Below, one piece after another: positions 11,138 to 23,600 of a stretch of 64,000 bases of DNA. Numbering within the stretch: position 1 is the first letter of the stretch; each line of letters begins with the position of its first letter. The notes beneath the pieces are model-generated. The model ran no database searches. It was not told where the DNA came from and saw only the letters and a program-made list of their open reading frames with translations. Position numbers and translations under genes: made by a program. Source of the stretch: Platynereis dumerilii (lineage: Eukaryota > Annelida > Polychaeta > Phyllodocida > Nereididae); the NCBI GenBank assembly GCA_026936325.1, contig JAPTHN010000008.1:22714703-22778702 (forward strand). Direction: 5' to 3'.

Positions 11138-13871
11138 CATTAAAATAATTAAAGTATGAGGAATAAATTTTGAGCGAGGAAAAATATAGACATTTTGTTA
11201 TGAGTCCTGAGCAGGGAAAAGACATAATCAGATAATTGGGTGTCAGGCCATGAGTTTGTAGTAGGATCCCTACCCTGTGGGAGTCCAGGGAAAACCAATA
11301 CAATTATTACCACAACATGAATGGACAGACTTAAGTGTGGATTACTCTAGATAGCATGTGTGGATATGGTGTAGGAGATAATAGATAGTTCTGTAGAGAT
11401 AAAAATCTGTAGTGTCCTTTAAAACATTAACATTGATGTATAGCATCATGTCTGCATGGCAAGATCCATCAAGAATTGGTAATTTGCATACAAAAACTAA
11501 ATCTGGGAAACAACTGACTTATATTATAGGAGGATAGTATGCCCAGGTCACCAATCAGCAAGTTACAGGTCTAAATGCGATTTTTCCTTATTTTTCTTCT
11601 AATACATACCCTGCAATAAGCAGATAAGTATCCCGCATTACTGTTTTTACAAGCCAGCCTAACTTCCTTCTATTTATTGCTGCTGTGTAAACATTAATTA
11701 GCTGCTAAGTTTACAATTATGACATAGTAACAACCACACAACCACACTCCAAAATTTATGGAAATCTCTCAACTTGTGTTAAATACGTAAATAGCATTCA
11801 TGGAAAGATTTTGGAAAATGTTGTGAAAAAAAAATTGTTATTGGCCATGCAAAAAGTTAATTATTAATATTGATTAATTATTAAAAAAAGAAGAAGATGT
11901 AAAAAATATCTGACTTCTTGAAATAATCATTATTTTAAAACCTGACACTGACATAATCATTATCTAATGAGATGAATCAATAATCACAATAATATTCACA
12001 AAATTCAATAAAAAAATCATTGCAGCTATACCAGTATAGGCTACTATTATACCAACTAAATATATTAAACATGTTAAAAGGTGGTATACTTTCATTTTCA
12101 TGTACCTTCACCATTTTAAAGCATGTTATTAAAATGTTTCGTTTGTTTTAGTTTAATTTACATTATCGATTATGACAATGCCAAATCTATACTTCTGTTC
12201 CTTGAAACTTTGTTCCACTAATTGTCACCACAACAATACAGCAACTATCAAAAATATAATTTTATCAATTTTCATGATGTTCATAGGTGTGTCTAATACG
12301 TCATCAGATTCGATATCAGCAGCTGATCAGTATCCCAAATTTTCAAAACATTTAATTGTCATAACAATTGATAAGCAAATGATTAATTGATAGGGAAATA
12401 TTGATAAGAAATAAAAAACTAAATTCCGAAACAATAACACCATTACTGAGATTGATACATCATAAATTATGTAACTTTGGAGAGAATAAAAAATTATAGA
12501 CCAGATGCACTTATAATCTGAACACTAATAATGCCTCTGACACAACAATTTCTATCAGTCTCAAATAAACATGAAAATATTTCACCAGTATACAGGTATA
12601 CCAATGAATGAATCCAGAATGACTAACATCACCAAAGAGACGGGTTATATTATATGGCTATGTTATTACTGCTTATACAGTATTAATAAAATGATAAATG
12701 AAATTCATGTATAGTTTATGAAAAGAAAAATGTCACTATCTATAAAAAAAAACAGAAATCAATTTTCATTTGGAGAAATAAGATAATTTGCTTTCAAGTA
12801 AAATAGATGATCTGTAATATAAAATTCAGTCATACAGATTTATCTATAATTCAACAAAAGAAAACCATAAATAAAGTCTTTGCAGTTTATTTGGGAAAAT
12901 AAGGCAAAAAACCCATGAATCACTGAAAATATTCAGCTGAATTGCAATAATAAGTTAAACTCATTATTACTCTTGTGGCTACCTCTGTTGACTAGACTGG
13001 AAAATCCTATAATATTGTTGTGATTGTTTAAGCCAGGTGTGAAAAACAATCAGTCATATTACCCTATTATCAGTGTGACAAGTTGTTAACTTAAAAGAGA
13101 TTTTGAGCTATGACCTTTGCTGTATATTGCACATAATAGCTAAAAGGTGAAAGAAGTTTGTTTAGTGTTTGGTGTGATCAATTAACAGTGAGATCAGATG
13201 ATGTTATAAACAACACAAACAAAAGTTGCTAAGATGTTCAGGTTGTGTTCAGTCAGTCAAAGGCAAAAAATCAATCTTGAAAATAAACATCTGTATACAC
13301 ATGTATGGTCAGTAACACTACATGTACAGTAGCCAACTGGGACCAGTAAATTATGCACTTAACATGCTTAAGGTTGCAAAACTTCAAACGCGATTCTCTG
13401 GGGCGGGGCCCGGGGGGCACCAACTATATATATATTTTGCGTATTTTAGCCAGAGTTGACAAGTTCATATGGGGGGCACCTGTTTGAAACCATCAAGCTA
13501 TGTATTGAATTCTGAGTAGGCCTATTAAAGATTTGACTCTCAAAAATACTGAAAAGGTACAGAAAACCCATTACTAAATTGCTTTTGGCATGGGCTCTGT
13601 TCCAACTTCTAATTAAGGACTAGTAAGGTAACAGGTTTTCTGTTAGTATAAGCTTACCATCTAAAACTGAACAGGTCATGGAAGTTCAGGTGTTTGAAAG
13701 AGTTGTTTATCACACATAGCCTAAATAGCCTAGGCTAAATAGCTGAATAAGATTAGAACCTTTACTAAGGCTTTAGATATTATATCCCATATCAATAGAT
13801 AACATTTACACCATCAGCTATGGATTAACAAGTACAAGTATACACAACATTAATTTCAGTTTATTACTTAC

Positions 13872-14046
13872 CTAAAATAGTCTTGAGTTCCAAGTCCTGT
13901 AGCTTGAATTTCTGCTTGTAATCCACACCATCTTCAACATCAGAGTCAGACATGTTCCCTGATTGAGAGCTTACACCATTTTCTTTTGGAGCAGCAGGAC
14001 CTGCAGGCCTAACTCTCTTCCTCTCCTTAACTTTGGCTGAGGCCAT
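13872..14046 (-). CDS. PRKX: PRKX-like cAMP-dependent protein kinase, exon 1 with start codon
   Basis: This is the first coding exon of the kinase gene continued at 1229-1397. The start codon is at 14046 on the minus strand, followed by a basic segment (KVKERKRVRP), a Ser/Asp-rich acidic segment (about residues 30-42) and KFKLQDLELKTILG. That last segment leads into the kinase domain and aligns with the LQDFDTLATVG stretch of human PRKX. The exon stops after the first base of a glycine codon, directly before gtaagta, and exon 2 supplies the other two bases, so the junction is in phase. The N-terminal tail is poorly conserved in the family and its role is unknown. Upstream sequence to about 14400 is probably 5' UTR and promoter, but no core element is clear. 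Confidence 0.88.
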
Positions 14047-15971
14047 ACTATTTTGAGCAGTTGTGCCTTGGCTATACAGTTCTATACAGCTGACCTATCA
14101 AGCTATGCAGGTTTCAAGGCTGGTGGTATTAGCCCAAATCTTGCTTTTGAGAACACTGTGAAGGCATGATCAGGTTGAATAGCAGCAGCAGTTCAGTATA
14201 GTTCACTTGTTCTAGATGAATGTACCAACTCCGAAACCCCTCCAACACCACTAGCTCATGCTGTCAGACAGAAATAGCAAGCCACTGATGATTGTAGTCC
14301 TAGCAGCTTCTAAATATACTCAGCCCAGCCTGTGCTTCTTAGCCTAGAACTGCTGCACAGCTTGGTTCAGCCTGCTCTGTTGTTATGAGGCAATTGAGCT
14401 CTTACCTCTATTGTTCACCCTCCCTTCCCGCTCTTCAATTTTGTATGTAGGTCACCATCTATAACCAATTTAACTTTGTGACAGCTTTATTATATCGTTT
14501 ATTTCAACATCTAAATATTTTTGACTGATGAATTACCTTTCATTTGCTCTCTATCTCCCAATTTTGACTCAATCAAGAGCCCTGGCTAAGGCAGGTAGGC
14601 AATTAAGATGGGGTGGGTGGCAAATTGTTAGAACAGCCAGGTAAAGTTCATGCGTTGGACGAAACGACAACCAATTAACAGCCCCCACATTCAGGATTTC
14701 TTGGAACTGCTTTGAACAAGAGCTGACCACCTCAAGATAACAAAATTTCTTTCAAATGACCAAACAATGCCATACTTGGAAATATTTTGAAACCCTTTAA
14801 AAATCAATGAAATTAAAACTTATAGGTTTTAATTTTTACAAGATGTAGACGGATCAGAGGGGGGGTGGGCAGCCCCCAAAAAATTTGAGAAAAGCCCAAA
14901 TTTGGGCAAGGAGGCCAAAAATCCGACTAGATTATAACATAAATTTAATTGAAAATCAGTGGTTTTCAAGCGATTTCATTTTTTTTGACACGGTATAAAA
15001 TTGTATCGTGAAATTTGGGCAAATGTCTGCTGAGCTCTGCTCGCCCCCCCCATGTTAAAAAGATAAATTCATAGTCAAGCGTGGCAAATCTGGCAATGTG
15101 GAAGAAAGACACATCATATCATAAAAATCTTGTGTTTATTCAAATTGACAAATACATAGCCAAATACATGTATAACAAAATGAAAGGTGATCAACAGTAA
15201 AAAAGAACAATCAAAATATATATGGAATGCACAAAAGAGAGTTACACAATTTTAAACAAACTGCAACGGTATACATACAAAACACGGCAAGTCAAGTGAC
15301 ATATACTGCACACAGAAGTCTTTATACAAAAAAAAGCAAAAACACAATTTTACAAAAGAAACAGAAATTTCTGATTTTATCATAATTTTTAACACAGCAC
15401 AATGACAACAGGGCATGTACTTTAATTACTTTAAGTAACAGGGATGTATCTAAAATTGCGAAGGGAGGGGGAATATGCTTGCAATGTGTGTGAGGGAATT
15501 TATAGCTCTTCTTTTATCTTTCCAAGTTAATTTTGGGCTGGGGGGGGGGGGGCCAAATGTTCAAATGCCCCTCCCCAAATATGCCACTGCATAGAATTAA
15601 ATCAATCAAATATGCATACATTCTTCTAGACAGAGGGACATCTAGAACCGGATTTAATCTTATTAAATTTTTTTTAACTTATTTCGATGTATATAATTAT
15701 CACAATTTTAGCTAGTGAAGTTCAGCATAAGCATAGGCATAGGATGATAGGAGGTCAATAAATATTGTTGGGGGGGGGGGGTGCTTCCCAAATATTTGCC
15801 CAAATAGTCCCAAAAATATTAAATTCATAAAATTTCAGCCAAAAAAGAGCATGAAAAATTGATTTTCCAAAATTTTTTTTGGGGGATCATTCCACCCCCC
15901 TCCTACACATATGACTGCATAAGTATCACATCTATCAAAATGTCTTGTAGACTTAGCAACACATATTTTCT
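14047..15971. other. Region between the kinase start and the FAM151 stop
   Basis: The region holds the kinase 5' flank on the right side of its ATG and the presumed FAM151 3' UTR. No further gene is seen. G-run-rich repeat scraps occur at 14860-15060, 15420-15600 and 15740-15930, each pairing a long G tract with an opposing C tract. They look like remnants of short DNA elements, but I could not define their ends. Confidence 0.5.
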
Positions 15972-18882
15972 TTACACCTTTTTGCACAATTTTAGGAACT
16001 TTTGCCATGTATCGTTGTGTACGGCTAGGTCGTAGAAAATCACTTTCTTCGACAGTTGACTCCGGACTTTACAGATTGCTTCTGGACTTGCTCCTTCCCA
16101 ATTTTTTCCTGCCATGCTCGTCCACAACGTAAGAGAAAACCTCTCCGGCTCCTGATGCAACAACCAACTGACTGCGGAGAGAGAATTTGCGAACATAGCA
16201 ACGTTTATAGCAAAAGTCACGGGAGAATTTGAGTGGGACGTCAGTTCGTACATGTCCTTCACCATCTTTTGCGTCAGGGGTGTATTGCTCGGGGATTGGT
16301 AAGTAAATCCAAGAGAAAGTGTAGCCCTCGGAAAATGGTTATTGGCGAGATCAATAAATCTGCAAAGAGAACAAATTATGCCTTAAATTTATTTTTTCAA
16401 ATAAAAAATATTTTTCTTTGAATTTGTTTTTTAAATTACATAAATCAACGGTCGATCAATCAAAGACAGACACAGTGTTAATAAACTACCTTTTTTCAAT
16501 TTCGAACAGCAATTAGCATTGTTTATAAATATACTCAGCAGTCCAAGGGGTCTCGAAAAAAGTAGGATTAACACAAACATTCTCTGCAAAAATGGTGTTC
16601 ACAAATTTCTTAAAACACATCACTTTGTCGTATTTTTGATACTTAAATTGAAGATTTTTTCCCTGGGAAGGCAAACATCATTGCTAAGTGACAACATCAC
16701 ATCAGATTATAAAGTGATCATGCATTAATTAAATAATATCAAACAATTTTAAAATATTATTTCTACATACTTTTTTCCATCGACTTGCTGCTTCAATCCA
16801 CCAGGGCCCAACACAGTGTCAGCATTTAACCAAACGGGAAAATCAATCTCTTCCTTTTTGGAATCAAGGTACTCCAAGGTGGGTTTAACCGCTTCAATGT
16901 CTTTGAAATCCAGTTTGATGCCTTTCTTTTTCTGAAATGGACAATAAATTGTATTTATGGTAACTCAAGATCGTATTAATTCTTGTAAATTAATTCTTGT
17001 TATACACTGGAAAATCATATGGACCAGAAATTGAAATATCACACACAACATTTACTGATCTTTCTTTTTCGGTCAAACAACATTCCAGGTTTAATTACCG
17101 TAGGTTACAGTTAAACTGCAAAATTTTGTTTTTAAAAAATGGTATTAAACAGTTAGTCAGCTATCACAAATCAATATCTCAAAGTATACAACCTTTCAAT
17201 TTTTGCAATACATAAGGTTCTTCAAAAATAAATCATTAATTTTTCAGGATGTGTAAGTTAATTTAATAATCAAAGACAAGCCCTAATTAAAATTTGATAG
17301 ATCGGATAGATTGAGCAAGCAATTTCAAATAAACTTGGACAGCCAACTGGAGTACACTTATATTTGGGTACTGGGCCAGTGGCCCTCATAAAAAATTATA
17401 TATCAGAGTAAATATTCCATTTACAAAATTTAATCCTTACACTCTGAGTCCTGACAGAATCGACAAAATCGGTGACAGTCAGATCTATCTTATCATCTTT
17501 GCCGTGCCCCATGACTGGTCGTAAGTCTTTGTCTGCCGGAGTTAATTTGCCAAATATCACATCAGCTTCGATCATTTTAATCTTGTCATCCTTCAATGCT
17601 TCTTCTAATCTCTGGACGTTGTTAGCTCGATGGTACCACGTTATATCCAGGCCATCAGCGGTGTTGAAGAATTCAAAAACATCTTGGGTGTCTGAAACAA
17701 ATAGTGAAAATAAATTTTGTATACAATTTTCTAAAAATCCACTCCGGTGTTTGTTTTGAGGCAAAAAGAGCAAAGTTACAAGAATAAATAACACAAATGA
17801 TTAGATGATTTAGATAACAACAATGCCATTGCTATTATCTAAATTAGCCATATTTTAAAATTACAAAAAAGCAGAAATATATTAAAATATTTACCCATTT
17901 CTAAGCTGTTTTTTCTTGGTTTGTAGAATGTGTAAAAGTTGATTATGACAAAAGCAATGACTACCACAGCCCCAATGAGTTTGTAGTTGTACCTACTGAC
18001 TGAAAATTAAAAGGAAAAAAAAAATTACAAATTTCATGAACACAAACAATTGGATATTCTAAACTTTAATTTCAATATTAAAGATTCCATAGTGTTATAG
18101 TTCTCTCAGAAAAAAAATTAAAAATGTCACTTAATTCTTAGGGCTATTCCATTTGAAAGTCTGGGGGGGTCGGTCGGGTGACGATTTTTCCCCCCCATGC
18201 ATCTAAAACGCTTTTTTTACCCCCCATGCATTAACTTCGATTTTTTCACCCCCCGTACATACATCAAAAAAAATTTTCACTATTACATTGCGTAGGCCTG
18301 AATAGAGCGATAGTCCCCCCCCCCCCCCCCCCCCGTACATCTAAAGTGAATTCCCTAGCACCTACATCGTATTATTGCTCACTCGTACGAAAAACAGACG
18401 AGCCCGCCCGCCCCCCCCCCCCCCCCAGAGTTTTAAATGGAATAGCCCTTACCTTTGCAAAGAACCATCACAATGGGTGATTGGCCTACAATTAATAGAT
18501 TGGCCTACAATACTTCTTTCGAATCATTCCTGAAAATTATAAATCAATTTTCCTCTGAACAGCTGAAGGTCAAGGGCATCACCAGATTTTTTTTTCCAGG
18601 GATGCAACTCAGGGCATGACAGCAGTGCGAAGGCTAATTGCACTAGGCCCTAAACTCAGCTAAAGGTGTAAAATACACTTTGCCAATTACATGGGGAGGG
18701 GGGGGCAACAGTACATCCCTAGAGCAGGACTGACCGGAATCTCTTCACGTACCTTTCTTTCCTCTCGAGTAGCAATTACATAATTACTTGACAAGCATAA
18801 ATTGATAATAAGGTTATTTCAATAAACTTTATATGTTATAAAATTATTTTCAACCAATATGACACTTACAATGTTCCAACAT
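15972..18882 (-). CDS. FAM151: FAM151/menorin family membrane protein, complete five-exon gene
   Basis: Coding exons on the minus strand are 18870-18882, 17895-17999, 17441-17691, 16771-16931 and 15972-16359. All have GT-AG borders and matching phases. The sum is 918 bases, giving 305 residues plus stop; human FAM151B is of similar size. The N terminus has a basic patch, then a hydrophobic helix at about residues 12-29 (LIGAVVVIAFVIINFYTF), suggesting a type II signal anchor with an extracellular domain. Family landmarks follow in order: DGLDITWYHRANN, MIEADVIFG, RPVMGHG, GIKLDFKD, PVWLNAD, LSLGFT, PVTFAINVAMF, RFSLTLWT and VIFYDL. The family has a GDPD-like barrel, and the E-x-D of IEADV and the H of MGHG are the likely metal-site residues. 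The C. elegans homologue menorin shapes sensory dendrites; vertebrate roles are less clear. FAM151A or B cannot be decided. Confidence 0.92.
18141..18448. mobile_element. Harbinger-type miniature element with TTA duplication
   Basis: The ends are near-identical inverted repeats (gggctattccattt.aaa.tctgg), flanked by TTA on both sides (18138-18140 and 18449-18451), the PIF/Harbinger target preference. The interior contains runs of C longer than 15 bases and repeats of cccatgcat. It sits in FAM151 intron 1. A decayed left end of the same family is seen near 40208-40270. Confidence 0.8.
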
Positions 18883-18900
18883 GTTGACAGTTCGCTACAC

Positions 18901-18918
18901 CTAATAGATCCGCATCAT
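18901..18918 (-). promoter_or_regulatory. Five-codon upstream ORF ahead of the FAM151 start
   Basis: Just inside the presumed first base of the start-codon exon (acceptor tttcttacag) the transcript would read ATG ATG CGG ATC TAT TAG. The FAM151 ATG follows 18 bases after that stop. Such a minimal upstream ORF could reduce initiation at the main ATG. The position depends on the acceptor being used. Confidence 0.45.
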
Positions 18919-20440
18919 CTGTAAGAAAAATCCATACAGTGACCAATTAATTATTCATGAATGCCTTGATGGTGAACACAATACTCTAGATTTGCACATT
19001 TCCTCATCATATTTTTCAAGCAATAAGGGGGGGGGCAACCATTTGATCTCCGGGGGGGGGGGGGCAGGGACGTATATGCTCCTCCCCTCCCCACTACATT
19101 TGATGATTTATATATTTTTACATGCTAAATATATCGGTACGTGAAGCGGACAGCTCACGCTCGAAATAAATAGCTGCTCTTGCCATCATAGCGAAATAAA
19201 TAAAAATACTTTCCCGTTGAAGAAAACTCCAAGCCCCCTGAAAATCTAATGGTCCCCCTGAGGGGAATTATGTTACTATATCAAATTATGTACAAACCTG
19301 TATCAAATTTTCGTCAGGGTGCCCCCCCCCCCCTTTTAGTAGCTCCGGTGTTATTCTTAATTGCCCCCCTTGAAGCCTTGAGCATGTTGAGCATGAAACA
19401 AGTGTAAGTTACTCTGTAACTTGTGCTGTGTGCACTACTGCAGCTGGTAGACAACACTGACCTTCAGAGTGCTTCTGACCTCCTGTCCAATAGCTGTCCG
19501 CCAAAATTGAGAAAGACCGTCTCAAACAGCTTTAAATTTGTCTTTGTCCATATTTATCCTGGCTTGGTTTGTAAATATTTCATGAATTTTGAGTTCCCTA
19601 AATTATCACAAGAGTGCTCTGAAGGCATCACACATGCTCTAGCGCCACCAATGGTAATGTAAAGAAACCATTTTGTAATGGCATGTTCCAAATGTTCCAT
19701 TGCATTGTGCTGCCACAGACGGCGCTCGGAGAAGCACCTGATCTGTGTGACCAACCTGCTGGGAGAGTCCCATGCCTGCAGAAAACAGGAACTAGAATTA
19801 AACCGAGTGAATCGCTCGTGAATTCATCCGCAAATAGTTCTCAAAGTTTTCACTGCAACGACATTGGCAACTGCTTGCCAGTTTAGGGCTTGCACACATC
19901 TGTATTCAGCATGTAAAGTAACATATTTTGGCGTACATGCAGCCTGGATTTGAATGGAAATTCCTGATACATGTGTGGATTACCAAAATATGGTTTTGGC
20001 AGTGATACGGCCGACATTATCAACATGTCGACGCCATTTTGTACACTTTTGAAAATTGCTCACAAATAGGAATAAATGCATTGACAGCACCAGTGTACAG
20101 TCGGGATTTATCAGGTAAACTTGCTTCATCAATTCTGTGCTACTTAGAACTTTGGCAAATCGTTTGATAATTTAAGACATCCAGCAGATTTTATTCACGT
20201 GTCTGTTGAATCCAAAATGGCGGCCCCAACACTAAATCCACTGCAGGAAAGATTCCATGGGAATGACAGTGCCAGCGAAGGATTGAAATTGGCAAAACAT
20301 GAAGTTAGCAATATTTCTTTGTAACTGGCACCTTCTGCAACTGTTTAGATAATTTGGAACTGGTAGTTTATCTCGTACATGGCATTGTTTATTCAAGATC
20401 ACGACGTCCTATTTCTGAATATCGTTAGGCATTGACCAAT
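18919..20440. other. Intergenic stretch between FAM151 and the plus-strand candidate gene
   Basis: No gene is recognised. There are homopolymer G or C scraps near 19028-19065 and 19320-19335. Two frames near 19423-19886 overlap but resemble nothing I know. A FAM151 promoter should lie here, but no TATA or initiator stands out. Confidence 0.4.
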
Positions 20441-20674
20441 GAGAGGCAGGGGCGGAGCTTAGACTTTAGACACGCCGTCGAATGGGAGCTGGGGGCTCGT
20501 CTGCATTTTTAATGTGCGGGCATGAGACCACTCATGCAGTTTGCTGTGTGACATCGAGGGGATCTTGGGATTGAGGCTCATGAATATTCATGAAGCAACG
20601 TCACGGTAACCGCCGAGTTTCAAAATCTCGACCGTTGCAGGGGACTATTTGCAGATCAGCTGATTTCAACCAAA
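20441..20674 (+). promoter_or_regulatory. CpG-containing putative promoter
   Basis: This part is richer in CG dinucleotides than its surroundings and ends at aaaatggcga, a YY1-like motif that overlaps the proposed start codon. A similar motif, aaaatggcggcc, lies upstream near 20215. YY1 motifs just downstream of TATA-less animal promoters often span the initiator ATG. It is a candidate for the transcription start of the gene beginning at 20675. Confidence 0.35.
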
Positions 20675-23600
20675 ATGGCGACAGTGTGGGCAAGAAATGC
20701 TGGAATTCACGGACTTTTAAGGCACAAGAACTGCACAGGACACCATGGTAATGCTTTTGGACAAAGTATACATTGTGTAGAAACTGTTGACATCGATTTC
20801 TACCAGTTTTTAACACCTGACATTGGGTCACATTGGCATTTACTTTTCAGGCCAGAACTGCTGGTCAACTTTTCATGTTCAGCCATGTGGGCCCATGGCC
20901 AGATGGCCATGTGGGCTGATGGCATTAGCAGAAACACTGGTGGTAGCACAGCAATTTTTGTAGCATTGATTGGAACAGCTGGTAGTGGTGTTTTGGGCTT
21001 TTTAGTTGAAAACTGCCCCCTCCCCCTTCATGGCACCCAGGGCAGCTCCTGGGGAGAGCACCTGTCTGGGGAGCAAGTCCCCTTAACCTGTGCCCTTCCC
21101 CCCCCTCCTGTTCAACTCAGGAAAAGTTACTGTTAAACTGTTCAATAGGGATTGTAGTTTCAGTTAATGTAGTATAAAAATGGGTACAGGTTGCAGAAGC
21201 TTGCCTTCTAGACCAATATTCTTTTTTTATTTAACTTTTTGTGATTCCTGAATGTTTCATTAACTTACATTTTTTCCCATAATTTACAGACTTTATTTTG
21301 AAGCAGTTGGAGTGAGCAGTTCTTTTTTATTTTTCCAGATTCTTGTTCCGGTAAACTTCTGAAGTGTCACTTGCAATTTCTGTCTTTCAGTTTCTCAAGT
21401 TCCTGCAATTAATGTTTCCATTCAAAAGCTCTGTTTGAGAAGTTCTTTTTTTTTTTCAGATCCTAGTAAAGTTTCTGCTTTTCAGATCCTAGTAAGTTAC
21501 TTGTGGAGACTCCGTCGCTTCTGAATGGAAACATTAATTGCAGGAACTTGAGAAACTGAAAGACAGAAATTGCAAGTGACACTTCAGAAGTTTACCGGAA
21601 CAAGAATCTGGAAAAATAAAAAAGAACTGCTCACTCCAACTGCTTCAAAATAAAGTCTGTAAATTATGGGAAAAAATGTAAGTTAATGAAACATTCAGGA
21701 ATCACAAAAAGTTAAATAAAAAAAGAATATTGGTCTAGAAGGCAAGCTTCTGCAACCTGTACCCATCTAATCCGACGACCGAGATCACATCCGAGAGGTC
21801 AACAACCGATGGATTGGGTTACGATCTAAACCTTCTACAGTTCTACAGTTCTACAGTAAATTTAGAGTGTTCACAAGCTTAGTTCGATAGGTGATTTTTT
21901 AGTTTTCCAGATCCTTGACATATTTCTGCGTTACAAACCTACTGAAGTTTTATTACAGACAGAAGATACTTTTCAGAATTTTGCATTTCAGAAGCATGGT
22001 TTAAGAAGTTATGTTTCATTTCCAGATTATGGAATATTTCTGTTTCAGATCTACAGAATTAAGTTTTTATTTTCATTGCACACTAAAGAGTCAAGATACT
22101 TGTCACGATTTTGTGTTTCAGAATATTGCTACTAAATGTTATTTTTGTTTTCCAGATCCTTGAAATATTTCTGCGTTCATCTTTTGCTTTTAAATGCTTA
22201 GTATGAGAATTTGTTTCATTTTTCACATGCTTGAAAAATTCCTGCTTTTCTTTTATGCAAAAGTTTTTTTCTTAGCAGAGTCAAGCTAGATTTCTCGGTT
22301 CTGCTTTTCAGGCGCTTAGTGTTCGAATATGTTTCATTTTTCAGATGCTTTAAAAATTCCTGCTTTTCAGATACATGTATACGTACTTTTTTCTTTGCAG
22401 AGACTGAGTCCAGATAGATTTCTCGATTCTGCTTTTCAGATGCTTTGTTTGCGATTTTCTTTATTTTCCAGATCCTTCACAAATTTCTCCTTTCAGATCT
22501 ACAGATATTTCTTCTTTCTTTGCAGAGTCAAGATATATTTCTCAGTTTTGCCTTTCTGATGCTTTGTTCAAGATTTTCTTTATTTTCCAGATCCTTCATA
22601 AGTTTCGCCTTTCAGATATACATATATTTCTTTCTTTGCTGAGTCAAGATATATTTCTCAGTTTTGCTTTTCAGATGCTTTGTTCAAGAGTTTCTTTATT
22701 TTCCAGATCCTTCATAAGTTTCGCCTTTCAGATATACATATATTTCTTTCTTTGTAGAGTCAAGATATATTTCTCAGTTTTGCTTTTCAGATGCTTTTTT
22801 CAAGATTTTCTTTATTTTCCAGATCCTTCATAAGTTTCTCCTTTCAGATATACATATATTTCTTTCTTTGTAGAGTCAATTAAGATATATTTCTCAGTTT
22901 TGCTTTTCAGATGCTTTGTTCAAGATTTTCTTTATTTTCCAGATCCGTAAAAAGTTTCTCGTTTCAGATCTACATATAAATTTGTTTCTTTGCAGAGTCA
23001 AAATATATTTCTCAGTTTTGCTTTTCAGATGCTTTGTTCAAGATTTTCTTTATTTCCCAGGTCCTTCAAAAAATTTCTCATTTCAGATCTATAGATGTTT
23101 CTTTCTTTACAGAGTCAAGATATATTTCTCAGTTTTGCTTTTCAGATGCTTTGTTCGAGATTTTCTTAATTTTCCAGGTCAGTGGACAATTTCAGCTTTT
23201 CAGATCTACGGAATTTTTAACCCTTGCAGAGTCAAGATAGATTTCTCCATTTTGCATTACAGAAGCTTGGTACGAGCATTTGTTTTATTTCCAGATCCTT
23301 GAAAAGTTCTGTTTTTCACATCTACTGTTTTTTTTTCATGACATCTACTGTTTTTTTTTTCATGAAAGACTCGAGAAACTTCGCAGTTGTGCGTATCTCG
23401 CCTGCCATTTTTAAGGGGGAGGGGGAAGGGTTGGTCTCGTGGTAGCGTGCTGGTCTGCCAATCGCTGGGTCTCGGGTTCAATACAGCTCTTGCCGGGTCA
23501 TCTGGGCCTATGTTCCACAGAAGTTTCAATCATCTTTCGCCTTATTGCTGTGTCCTCCCCCTGTCCTAATTAGCCTACCAAGTGCATAAGTACAGGACGT

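Larger units (their letters stand above)
1398..13871 (-). other. Intron 1 of the PRKX-like gene (12.5 kb)
   Basis: The intron runs from the exon 1 donor (gtaagta, just left of 13872) to the exon 2 acceptor. It has no credible host exon. It is packed with dispersed repeats listed separately: a TA-flanked element, SINE copies in both orientations, a hAT miniature and a foldback element. Further SINE tail fragments, recognised by the string aaatacaggac, lie near 1545-1620, 5560-5615 and 6545-6645. The stretch 11800-12900 is simple AT-rich sequence. Confidence 0.75.

Noticed and set aside
19423-19886. Two overlapping frames between FAM151 and the candidate gene
   Set aside because: There is no domain, no splice borders, and frames of the same length occur on the other strand.
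22329-23302. Several Phe/Ser-rich frames in tandem
   Set aside because: They are by-products of the 118-bp tandem array and change with the unit phase.
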